Source: JARRNE01 sp963824085
GTDB lineage: Bacteria; Pseudomonadota; Gammaproteobacteria; Chromatiales; Chromatiaceae
Assembly: GCA_963824085.1 (NCBI GenBank)
Contig: CAWGNT010000002.1
Coordinates: forward strand, 1 to 64,000
DNA: 64,000 bases
Direction: 5' to 3'
The notes below the pieces were generated by a model, which did not search any database, had not been told where the DNA came from, and saw nothing but the letters and a program-made list of their open reading frames with translations. Of this stretch, positions 1-7,497 are shown in pieces. Position 1 is the stretch's first letter; each line of letters opens with the position of its first letter. The translations under genes and the position numbers were made by a program.

Positions 1-1
1 C

Positions 2-916
2 GGCGTTGTCGGAACCTTCAGCAACCTACACCTTCCATACGAGTGGAACCAGACACCGATCCGCGTCGGCACGGGCTTCGCGTGGGCCGTCGATCCGGAA
101 TATCGGCGCCATGCGATCGGTATGCTGCGGCGGTGGACGAGGCAACCGAACCTGGATCTGCTGCTCACGAGCACTGCGAGCGAGCGCGTCGGAGAGATCT
201 TGTCGGCGATGCGCTTCCGGCCGGTTCCCCACCCTGCTTACGATCAGGCCCTCTATTGGGTAACGAACGAGCGGGGGTTCGCGGCGAGTGCACTCCGCCA
301 GGCGGGCGCCCCGAGGCCTGACTGGCTGAGCTACCCGGCCGCCGCCTTGCTGCGGGTGCTCGGCTGGCTTCGCGAGCGGCGCGCGCCGCGCGAGGAGCGG
401 CCGGATGTTCGTCGGTTAACCGACTTCGATGGGCGCTTCGACGAGTTCTGGATGAAGCTCCGTCAGACGCCGAACCGACTTCTCGCGGTGCGAAGCCCTG
501 ACGTCCTCAGCTGGCATTTCAAGCGTGCGCGGGATGACGGAGGTATGGAAGTCTTGTCGCTCGAAGAGCAGGGCGGGCTCACGGGATATCTCGTGATGAT
601 TCGTCAAGACCACGAGACCATCGGGCTCACGAGATACCGAGTGGCCGACCTCCAGGTCCTGGGCGATTCACAGTCGCGGGTCCGGGCGTTGGTCGCGGGT
701 GCGCTACGACGGGCTGCCGAGCAGGGGATCCATGTTGTTGAAGTGGTCGGACTGTCCGCGCGCAAACGCGAGGCGCTGTCGGCGCTGTCTCCGCTTCGGC
801 GCAAGATGCCTAGTTGGTTGTTTTATTATCGGGCGGCCGACCAGTGGCTGGCGACCGCCCTCGAAGCCGATTCGGCCTGGGATCCGAGCCCGTTCGACGG
901 CGATGCCAGCCTTTAG
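2..916 (+). CDS. GNAT-like acyltransferase, 5' end outside window
   Basis: The frame is already open at base 2, so the gene starts upstream of the window; 304 codons are visible. The first part contains a segment resembling the acetyl-CoA-binding turn of GNAT N-acetyltransferases (FAWAVDPEYRRHAIG, about residues 28-42 of the visible part). The remainder has the alternating pattern of a second, degenerate GNAT-fold half. Such proteins commonly sit in exopolysaccharide clusters beside polysaccharide deacetylases, as here (next gene 81 bp downstream, same strand). The likely role is acylation of a cell-envelope sugar, inferred from neighbours only. The first in-frame ATG in view is at 122, but it lies inside the conserved segment and is not the true start. 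Confidence 0.6.
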   Translation, partial: GVVGTFSNLHLPYEWNQTPIRVGTGFAWAVDPEYRRHAIGMLRRWTRQPNLDLLLTSTASERVGEILSAMRFRPVPHPAYDQALYWVTNERGFAASALRQAGAPRPDWLSYPAAALLRVLGWLRERRAPREERPDVRRLTDFDGRFDEFWMKLRQTPNRLLAVRSPDVLSWHFKRARDDGGMEVLSLEEQGGLTGYLVMIRQDHETIGLTRYRVADLQVLGDSQSRVRALVAGALRRAAEQGIHVVEVVGLSARKREALSALSPLRRKMPSWLFYYRAADQWLATALEADSAWDPSPFDGDASL

Positions 917-997
917 CTCGGAAGTGTCATCCTGCGGGGCGCGAAGCGAAATGGCCAAGTTGGTCTGGATCAGCTCGGAAGGCTGCGTGACGACGCG

Positions 998-2011
998 ATG
1001 AGTACCGGCACCTTCATCCTCTCTTTGGACTGTGAGGGCTATTGGGGGATGGCGGATGCGGTTGCCGGTCCCCCGCGGGAAGGCTGGACTTCGGACGCCC
1101 TGGCTGCGGTCTACACGCGGCTCGTGCGGGTCTTCGATCGTTACGAGATTCCCGCCACGTGGGCCTTCGTCGCCGCATTCGTGCACACACGCGAAGAGAT
1201 AGCCGGGTGCCCCTACCTCCTGGACGAACCGATTCTCTATAAGGGGCGGGACTGGGCGGCGTCGTTCAAGACGAGCTACCGGATGGGGATCACGGATGGC
1301 TGGCTGTGTCCGCAGGCCCTCGATATCGTACGTGCCTCGGGTGCCCACGAGATCGCCGCGCACGGATTCAGTCACCTTCCCTTGGACGAAGCGCATACCG
1401 GTGAGGACGCGGCCGCGCGAGAGCTGGAGCTGCTGCAGGTGTTCTGGCGGCGGCGCGGTATCCGTCCAATCACGTTCGTCTTTCCCCGCAACCAGCCTGG
1501 CCATCTCGCGCGGCTTGCGCACCAGTTCGACGCCTACCGTCCCCCGCACCCCCTGGAGGTGCGCCGCGATCCGGGTGCTCGTTTGCAGCGATTGGTCGCC
1601 GAGCTCGATTTTTCGGTCCGCCCAGCCGAGCACGGGAAACCCGGAGCCCCCGCCGCCTTACCGCCCGCGATCCTCCTCAATCACCGCGCCGGTGGACGCC
1701 GCCTGGTACCTCCCTCAGTTACGGTTGGCCGCCTGAAGCGCATGCTCAGACGCGCAATCGAGACCGGCAAGGTAGTGCATCTCTATACCCACCCGCACAA
1801 CTTCATCACCGGCCGCGGTCAGTTCGATCTGCTTGAGGCGGTCTTGGCACAGGTGGCCGAGCACGTCACTGCAGGCGAGCTGCAGGTCATGACTCAGGTC
1901 GACTACAGTCGGCGCCTGAGCGCCGGAGGGATTGGGTCAGCTGGCGGTCATGCCGATTCGCGCCGCCCGCGAAGCGTGAAAGCACGAATCGCGAGATGTC
2001 CTGCTGCCTGA
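998..2011 (+). CDS. Polysaccharide deacetylase family protein (NodB fold)
   Basis: A 337-residue protein with the layout of NodB/CE4 carbohydrate deacetylases. An N-terminal strand carries the metal-site acid (SLDCEG, Asp11 and Glu13), and the second motif HGFSH at residues 122-126 supplies the two metal-binding histidines. SLDCEG departs from the usual TFDDG motif, as in the subgroup linked to exopolysaccharide and exosortase clusters. It probably removes N- or O-acetyl groups from a polysaccharide or its lipid-linked precursor. No signal peptide is visible, so a cytoplasmic or periplasm-facing precursor role remains open. The GT4 gene follows after 4 bp, which indicates one transcript. Confidence 0.85.
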   Translation: MSTGTFILSLDCEGYWGMADAVAGPPREGWTSDALAAVYTRLVRVFDRYEIPATWAFVAAFVHTREEIAGCPYLLDEPILYKGRDWAASFKTSYRMGITDGWLCPQALDIVRASGAHEIAAHGFSHLPLDEAHTGEDAAARELELLQVFWRRRGIRPITFVFPRNQPGHLARLAHQFDAYRPPHPLEVRRDPGARLQRLVAELDFSVRPAEHGKPGAPAALPPAILLNHRAGGRRLVPPSVTVGRLKRMLRRAIETGKVVHLYTHPHNFITGRGQFDLLEAVLAQVAEHVTAGELQVMTQVDYSRRLSAGGIGSAGGHADSRRPRSVKARIARCPAA

Positions 2012-2015
2012 CAAC

Positions 2016-3155
2016 ATGAGCGTCGCTCGTCCGCCCCGCGTGTTGTTCTTCGTTAGCGAGGATTGGTTCTTCTGCTCACATTTCATCGATCGAGCGGTTG
2101 CAGCGAAGGCGGCCGGGTACGAGGTGCTTGTGCTCACCCGCGTCCGGGAGCACGGCGAAGCGATCCGCGGGAAGGGCCTAACCCTGTTGCCGATCGATAT
2201 CAGCAGACACGGCCTAAATCCGCTGGTCGAGCTGCGCACCGTTCGGCAGGTTCACCGCATCTACCGCGAGACCAAACCCGACCTGGTGCATCACTTTGCC
2301 CTCAAGCCCATCATACTGGGCACGATTGCCTCGCGGATGCTGGGGGTACGCCGCGTGATCAACGCACCGGTCGGAATGGGGTTCGTATTCTCGTCGCCGT
2401 CGCGGCTCGCGACAGTTCTCAGGCCGTTTGTCCGGACGGCCCTTCGAGCCCTGTTGAATCCGGCGGGCAGCCGGGTGGTGTTCGAGAATCCGGATGATCT
2501 GGAGGCGGCGGTCCGAGACCGTCTGGTCCGGCAAGAGGACGCCGTTCTGATTCGCGGAGCCGGTGTGGACATCGAGCGCTACCATCCCGCTCCGGAGCCG
2601 GCGGGGACGCCGAAGGTCGTGCTCATCGCTCGGATGCTGTGGGACAAGGGGGTGGGGGAGTACGTAAAGGCCGCACGGATACTGAAGGCAAAAGGCCTCG
2701 CCGCCTGCTTCCTCCTAGTCGGCGCGCCCGACGCCAGAAATCCTGCTGCTATCAGCGAGGCCCAGCTAAGGGCTTGGCAAGCAGAGGGCATAGTTGACTG
2801 GCTGGGGCACCGTGCGGATATAGCGGACATCCTCCGCGACTGTCATATCGCCTGTCTGCCCTCCTACCGGGAAGGTCTCCCTAAGGCGTTGCTCGAGGCA
2901 TTGGCCGCGGGGCGGCCCATCGTGGCCACGGATGTGCCGGGTTGCCGCGAGGCGGTGCGTGACGGGGAGAATGGCCTGCTCGTGCCGAGCCGCGATCCTG
3001 GAGCGCTTGCTTGCGCCCTCGAGACCCTCATCGTGAACCCGGCCCTGCGCAGCCGATACGGCGCTAATGGCAGGCGGCGCGCGGAGACAGAGTTCGCGGC
3101 GGAAATCGTCAACGATGCGACCCTTAGGCTTTACCAGGAGATCTTGGGGCACTGA
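2016..3155 (+). CDS. Glycosyltransferase family 4
   Basis: A 379-residue GT-B fold transferase. The N-terminal Rossmann domain begins at about residue 9 (VLFFVSEDWFF), and the C-terminal nucleotide-sugar domain contains the EX7E motif (Glu286 to Glu294 in EGLPKALLE) followed by an AGRPIVATDVPGCRE segment typical of GT4 enzymes. It would transfer a sugar from a nucleotide donor to a lipid-linked acceptor at the inner face of the cytoplasmic membrane during O-antigen or exopolysaccharide assembly. Donor and acceptor cannot be read from sequence. It sits between the deacetylase and the SDR gene with gaps of 4 and 18 bp, so it belongs to the same operon. Confidence 0.9.
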   Translation: MSVARPPRVLFFVSEDWFFCSHFIDRAVAAKAAGYEVLVLTRVREHGEAIRGKGLTLLPIDISRHGLNPLVELRTVRQVHRIYRETKPDLVHHFALKPIILGTIASRMLGVRRVINAPVGMGFVFSSPSRLATVLRPFVRTALRALLNPAGSRVVFENPDDLEAAVRDRLVRQEDAVLIRGAGVDIERYHPAPEPAGTPKVVLIARMLWDKGVGEYVKAARILKAKGLAACFLLVGAPDARNPAAISEAQLRAWQAEGIVDWLGHRADIADILRDCHIACLPSYREGLPKALLEALAAGRPIVATDVPGCREAVRDGENGLLVPSRDPGALACALETLIVNPALRSRYGANGRRRAETEFAAEIVNDATLRLYQEILGH

Positions 3156-3173
3156 CGTATGGGAGCTGCTTGG

Positions 3174-4124
3174 GTGAGTCGAATCCTGGTGACGGGAGCC
3201 AACGGCTTCGTCGGCCGACCGCTGTGCGTCCTCTTGACGGAGCTGGGCCACTCGGTGGTGGCCGCTGTTCGATCCAAGGATGTGGGTGTGGCCGCGGGGA
3301 CCGATGTCTTCCTGACGGGTGACCTGAGTGCAGCCCCAGACTTGAGCGGCGTGCTCACCGGAATAGATGCCGTCGTCCATCTTGCCGGTCGCGCCCATGT
3401 CGTGCGCGACACTTCGTCCGATCCGGAGGCGGCATTTCGCCGCGTGAACGTGGATGCGACGCGCAATCTGGCGCAGCAGTCTGTTCGTGCGGGTGTTCGG
3501 CGGTTCGTGTACTTGAGCAGCATCAAGGTCAATGGTGAGCGGACGACCGGCCGTCCCTTCACCGAGGCCGATGACCCAGCTCCCGAGGATGCCTACGGGC
3601 GCTCCAAGTGGGCGGCGGAGCGCGAGCTGTGGGGTATCGCCCGCGCAACCGGCCTCGAGGTCGTCGTCATCCGTCCGCCTTTGGTGTATGGGAGCGGCGT
3701 AAAGGGTAATTTTTTTAGGCTGCTAAAGCTCGTCAACAAGGGCATTCCCTTGCCTCTGGCGAGCGTCCAGAATCGGCGCAGTCTGGTCAGCGTGTGGAAC
3801 CTGTGTGACCTGATCGGCTCGTGCGTGTCCCATGACGCCGCGGCGGGAGAGACCTTCCTGGTCTCGGATCAGCAGGACCTTTCGACGCCGGAACTGATTC
3901 GCACCCTGTCGGAGGTCCTCGGCAAGCGGCCTCGTCTGTTTCCGCTGGCCCCTGCCCTGATCAGGCGCGCCGGCCGGCTCCTCGGCCGGGACGATACGGT
4001 GGCGCGCCTGCTGGACTCCCTTCAGGTAGACTCTGGCAAAGCGACTCTATTGCTTGGATGGAAGCCGGCAGTATCCGTCGAAGAAGGTCTTCGCCGCACG
4101 GCGGCCTGGTATCTTGGCAGATGA
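3174..4124 (+). CDS. NAD-dependent epimerase/dehydratase (extended SDR)
   Basis: A 316-residue extended short-chain dehydrogenase/reductase with the nucleotide-binding turn GANGFVG at residues 8-14 and the catalytic YxxxK at Tyr141/Lys145. It resembles the WbpV-like nucleotide-sugar 4-reductases/epimerases found just before sugar-phosphate transferases in O-antigen loci, but the exact substrate cannot be assigned. I start it at GTG 3174 because GGGAG lies 8 nt upstream; the ATG at 3159 adds five residues and has no visible ribosome-binding site. It is co-directional with the GT4 gene and the UDP-xylose synthase gene. Confidence 0.85.
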   Translation: MSRILVTGANGFVGRPLCVLLTELGHSVVAAVRSKDVGVAAGTDVFLTGDLSAAPDLSGVLTGIDAVVHLAGRAHVVRDTSSDPEAAFRRVNVDATRNLAQQSVRAGVRRFVYLSSIKVNGERTTGRPFTEADDPAPEDAYGRSKWAAERELWGIARATGLEVVVIRPPLVYGSGVKGNFFRLLKLVNKGIPLPLASVQNRRSLVSVWNLCDLIGSCVSHDAAAGETFLVSDQQDLSTPELIRTLSEVLGKRPRLFPLAPALIRRAGRLLGRDDTVARLLDSLQVDSGKATLLLGWKPAVSVEEGLRRTAAWYLGR

Positions 4125-4146
4125 TCACCTTCCACAGAGGCCCTTA

Positions 4147-5079
4147 ATGAGAAGAATTCTGGTGACGGGCGGCGGCGGATTCCTAGGCTCGCACCTATGT
4201 GACCGACTTGTCGCTCAAGATCACGATGTCCTGTGTGTCGACAACTTCTTCACGGGATCCAAGAAAAATATCTCGCACTTGCTACAAGCGCCAAACTTCG
4301 AATTGATGCGGCACGACGTGACCTTCCCCTTGTACGTCGAGGTCGACGAAATCTATAACCTGGCGTGCCCCGCCTCACCGGTGCATTACCAGTTCGATCC
4401 CGTGCAAACCACCAAGACCAGCGTGCACGGTGCCATCAACATGCTGGGTCTCGCAAAACGGGTCAAGGCCAAGATACTCCAGGCGTCCACGTCCGAGGTG
4501 TACGGTGACCCCGTGGTGCACCCGCAGCAAGAAGGCTACTGGGGAAACGTGAATCCCATAGGCCCGCGCAGCTGCTATGACGAAGGGAAGCGCTGCGCGG
4601 AGACGCTCTTTTTCGATTATTGGCGGCAGCACGACCTCCGTATCAAGGTCGTGCGTATCTTCAATACCTACGGCCCCCGCATGCATCCCAATGATGGCCG
4701 GGTCGTGAGCAATTTCATCATGCAGGCCCTGCGCGGCGATGACATCACTATTTACGGCGACGGCTCGCAGACGCGCAGCTTCTGCTACGTGGACGATCTG
4801 ATCGAGGGAATGATCACCATGATGGACACCGAGAACGAATTCACGGGCCCGGTGAATCTCGGAAACGACCAAGAATTCAGTATGCTCGAGTTGGCCGAGC
4901 AGATCATCAGGTTAACCGACTCGAGCAGTAGACTTTCCTTTATGCCTTTGCCGGAGAACGATCCGCAACAGCGCCAGCCGGATATCAACTTGGCTGCCGC
5001 CAAGTTGGGGTGGAGGCCGACGGTGCCCCTGGATGAAGGGCTCAGGCGAACCATTTCGTATTTCAAGACCAACCTATGA
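4147..5079 (+). CDS. UDP-glucuronate decarboxylase (UDP-xylose synthase)
   Basis: A 310-residue extended SDR enzyme that should convert UDP-glucuronate to UDP-xylose with tightly bound NAD+. It has the GGGGFLGSH dinucleotide motif at residues 8-16, the NLACPASPVHY signature typical of UXS enzymes at about residue 76, and the catalytic pair Tyr144/Lys148 (SCYDEGKR). Length and motifs match bacterial UXS closely. The frame stays open further upstream, but homology begins at ATG 4147, preceded by AGAGG. Its stop overlaps the next start (ATGA), so it is translationally coupled to the GT2 gene. It implies that the locus makes a pentose-containing glycan. Confidence 0.92.
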   Translation: MRRILVTGGGGFLGSHLCDRLVAQDHDVLCVDNFFTGSKKNISHLLQAPNFELMRHDVTFPLYVEVDEIYNLACPASPVHYQFDPVQTTKTSVHGAINMLGLAKRVKAKILQASTSEVYGDPVVHPQQEGYWGNVNPIGPRSCYDEGKRCAETLFFDYWRQHDLRIKVVRIFNTYGPRMHPNDGRVVSNFIMQALRGDDITIYGDGSQTRSFCYVDDLIEGMITMMDTENEFTGPVNLGNDQEFSMLELAEQIIRLTDSSSRLSFMPLPENDPQQRQPDINLAAAKLGWRPTVPLDEGLRRTISYFKTNL

Positions 5080-5771
5080 AGCTTTCTGTTGTCATCCCCT
5101 GCTACAACGAGGCCAGCACCATCGATGCCGTCATCGACGCCGTTAACGGCTCGCCACACGCAAGCAAGGAGATCATCATCGTCGATGACTGCTCGCGCGA
5201 CGGGACAAGAGAGAAGCTGAAGAGCAAAATCGAGCCCTCCGGCCGGGTTGCCAAGATCCTGTATCACGACGTCAATCAGGGCAAGGGGGCGGCGCTGCGG
5301 ACAGGGATCCAGGCGGCAACCGGCGATATCGTCATCATCCAGGATGCCGATCTCGAATACGATCCTAATGAATACCCGAAGCTGGTAGCACCGATCCTCC
5401 AGAACAAAGCGGACGTTGTGTTCGGCTCGCGCTTCACGGGCGGGGAGGCGCACCGGGTTCTCTACTTCTGGCACCGGGTCGGCAACGGCTTGCTCACAAC
5501 CCTGTCGAATATGTTCACCGACCTGAATCTTAGCGACATGGAGACCTGTTACAAGGTGTTTCGCAGGGAGGTCATTCAAGGGATTGCGATCGAGGAGAAC
5601 CGATTTGGATTCGAGCCTGAGATCACCGCCAAGGTCGCGAAATTGCGCTGCCGTATCTATGAGGTCGGCATTTCGTACTACGGCCGTACCTATGAAGAAG
5701 GCAAAAAGATCGGCTGGAAGGACGGCGTACGGGCACTCTACTGCATCGTGAAATATAACCTATTCCGATGA
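5076..5771 (+). CDS. Glycosyltransferase family 2 (dolichyl-phosphate mannose synthase-like)
   Basis: A 231-residue GT-A enzyme of the DPM1 type. It has the start SVVIPCYNE, the nucleotide-binding pair Asp37-Asp38 in DDCSRDGT, and QDADLEYD near residue 90 as the metal-binding DXD region. It lacks C-terminal membrane helices. It probably charges undecaprenyl phosphate with a sugar on the inner side of the membrane. It overlaps both neighbours by 4 bp (UXS gene and GtrA gene), the usual arrangement of a lipid-linked-sugar synthase and its flippase partner. Family assignment is firm; the sugar is unknown, though xylose is plausible given the adjacent UXS gene. Confidence 0.9.
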   Translation: MKLSVVIPCYNEASTIDAVIDAVNGSPHASKEIIIVDDCSRDGTREKLKSKIEPSGRVAKILYHDVNQGKGAALRTGIQAATGDIVIIQDADLEYDPNEYPKLVAPILQNKADVVFGSRFTGGEAHRVLYFWHRVGNGLLTTLSNMFTDLNLSDMETCYKVFRREVIQGIAIEENRFGFEPEITAKVAKLRCRIYEVGISYYGRTYEEGKKIGWKDGVRALYCIVKYNLFR

Positions 5772-6160
5772 GGTTGAGGTTGATCCGCTATCTGTTCGTC
5801 GGAGGCACCGCAGCGCTTCTAGATTGGTCCTTGTTTTGGCTATTGGCCGTGGTGCTCGGCATCCACTACCTTCTGGCGGCCTGCATGTCGTTCATCGCGG
5901 CTACCCTCTTGAACTACGTGTTGAGCATTCTGCACGTATTCGAGAGCAAGGCCAGATTCTCGCGTAACCATGAGGTGGCGCTGGTATTCGTCGTCAGCGC
6001 AATAGGTCTCGCAATTAACCAGTTGGCGATGCTCGTCCTGGTGGGGTACCTGAGCTTCAATCTGTTGCTCTCGAAGATCGCGGCATCGGGGATCGTATTC
6101 GGTTGGAACTATTCAGCTCGGGCACATTTCGTCTTCAAACCGTCTCGTCTCGAACCATGA
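5768..6160 (+). CDS. GtrA family membrane protein (putative lipid-linked sugar flippase)
   Basis: A 130-residue protein made almost entirely of four hydrophobic helices, with the GtrA-typical beginning (LIRYLFVGGTAALLDW) and the ending WNYSARAHFVF. GtrA proteins are thought to flip undecaprenyl-phosphate-linked sugars across the cytoplasmic membrane. It is coupled by a 4-bp overlap to the GT2 gene upstream, which would supply the lipid-linked sugar. The 3' end overlaps the convergent acyltransferase gene by 26 bp, so no room is left for a separate terminator. Confidence 0.88.
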   Translation: MRLRLIRYLFVGGTAALLDWSLFWLLAVVLGIHYLLAACMSFIAATLLNYVLSILHVFESKARFSRNHEVALVFVVSAIGLAINQLAMLVLVGYLSFNLLLSKIAASGIVFGWNYSARAHFVFKPSRLEP

Positions 6161-7388
6161 AGGGACTTCGTCGTGGCACTTGGGCGGGGTCCGTCGCGCG
6201 ATGCCCTTCGGCTGCTACGGCGGCAGCCTTGGGCGCAAGCCCATTGAGGTTCGCTGCACGCCGTGACTCGTGACGCTGGGCAACCCTGTTGAACCAAGAC
6301 CGCCCAGGCTGCTCCACGAACCGATAGGTCAATGAGGCAATCAGGATTGTCAACGCCAAGTAGACGGCTGTCATGGCGTCCGTGAGATAGGCGTTGCCCC
6401 AGTAGACGAGCGTCTTTTGGGGTTCGCCGCCGGCCGCAACGGAATGGGCGAGCAAGGGGCTGCCCGTCAGGGTCGCGATCACCTGGGCGGCTCGCATGAT
6501 CACGACGACGAAGAAGGCGTGGACCATGTAAATGGAGTAGGACCACTCACCCAACGCACGGAATGGCTGGCGTCGCAGGAGTCGGGATATGGTGCCGCCC
6601 TCGGCGGCGAAGACGAAGACGATCAGTGAGAACACGAAAGGCGCAAGCACCGTGGGTACTCCTCGTCCCGCATAGAGGAGGAACAGCAACATGATCGCCA
6701 ACGCAGCCGTCTCGCTCCCCGCGGAGATGGAGGCCCCGGCGGTGCGGTAGGCGCGGTAGGTGAGGTATCCCATGAAAAATCCCGCGATGCACCGGAAAAA
6801 GCCGTAGTCGAGTGATACACCCATGAAGCCGTGGGCGAGCCCGATGATGATGGAGAGACTGCCGAGGATGAGGATGACTGCGGCGGACAGCATGTAGCGG
6901 CCGAGCGTCAGCACCACCAGCGCGAACAGAAGGTAGGTGTAGAACTCGACGCTTATGCTCCAGCTCGGCGCGTTCCAGGTGACAGCGTCATGCAGACCCA
7001 AGGATTGCGCCAGAAAGATGCTGGAGAACAGGCTCTCGAGGGACGTCCCGCCTGTGAAGGGCGGAGACTTTGCCGCGAGCTGCGCACCGTCGACAAGCAG
7101 CAGCTTTACCAGCTCGAGGACAAGGAACGCCCCGAGCACGAAGATATGCAGCGGCCACAGACGCCCGAAGCGGCGGATCACGAACGACCCAAACCCGCCG
7201 GGTTTGCGAAGACGCTGGAGATAAGCATGGGTGATGACGAAGCCGCTGAGCACGAAGAAGAAGTCCACCAGCAGATAGCTGTTCTGTACTACCTGCAGAG
7301 CTTGAAAGTGGCTCTGAAAGGGTGAATGTAGTAAGGCGACCGCAAGCGCGGCTATGCCTCGCCAGGAGTCCAATGCGGAAAAGCGCAT
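6135..7388 (-). CDS. Acyltransferase family 3 (OafA/YrhL type)
   Basis: A 417-residue integral membrane acyltransferase. It begins with RFSALDSWRGIAAL, carries the family histidine in LLHSPFQSHF, has FFFVLSGFVI at the end of the second helix, and continues with about ten hydrophobic helices. These enzymes acylate (usually acetylate or succinylate) exported glycans. I place the start at ATG 7388 because GGAG lies about 9 nt upstream; an in-frame ATG at 7403 has no clear site. It lies downstream of, and on the same strand as, the GT39/LmeA fusion gene, so it probably modifies the same surface glycan. Its last 26 bp overlap the convergent GtrA gene. Confidence 0.88.
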   Translation of the reverse strand: MRFSALDSWRGIAALAVALLHSPFQSHFQALQVVQNSYLLVDFFFVLSGFVITHAYLQRLRKPGGFGSFVIRRFGRLWPLHIFVLGAFLVLELVKLLLVDGAQLAAKSPPFTGGTSLESLFSSIFLAQSLGLHDAVTWNAPSWSISVEFYTYLLFALVVLTLGRYMLSAAVILILGSLSIIIGLAHGFMGVSLDYGFFRCIAGFFMGYLTYRAYRTAGASISAGSETAALAIMLLFLLYAGRGVPTVLAPFVFSLIVFVFAAEGGTISRLLRRQPFRALGEWSYSIYMVHAFFVVVIMRAAQVIATLTGSPLLAHSVAAGGEPQKTLVYWGNAYLTDAMTAVYLALTILIASLTYRFVEQPGRSWFNRVAQRHESRRAANLNGLAPKAAAVAAEGHRATDPAQVPRRSPFMVRDETV

Positions 7389-7497
7389 CCGGGATATCTC
7401 CATCGTCACCCAGGCGGCATCCGGCTGAGCGCGCCGCGTGCGTTCTGCGCGTCGGGCACCCCGCGGGCGGTCGGACGGTCCGGCCAAAGAGCGCGCA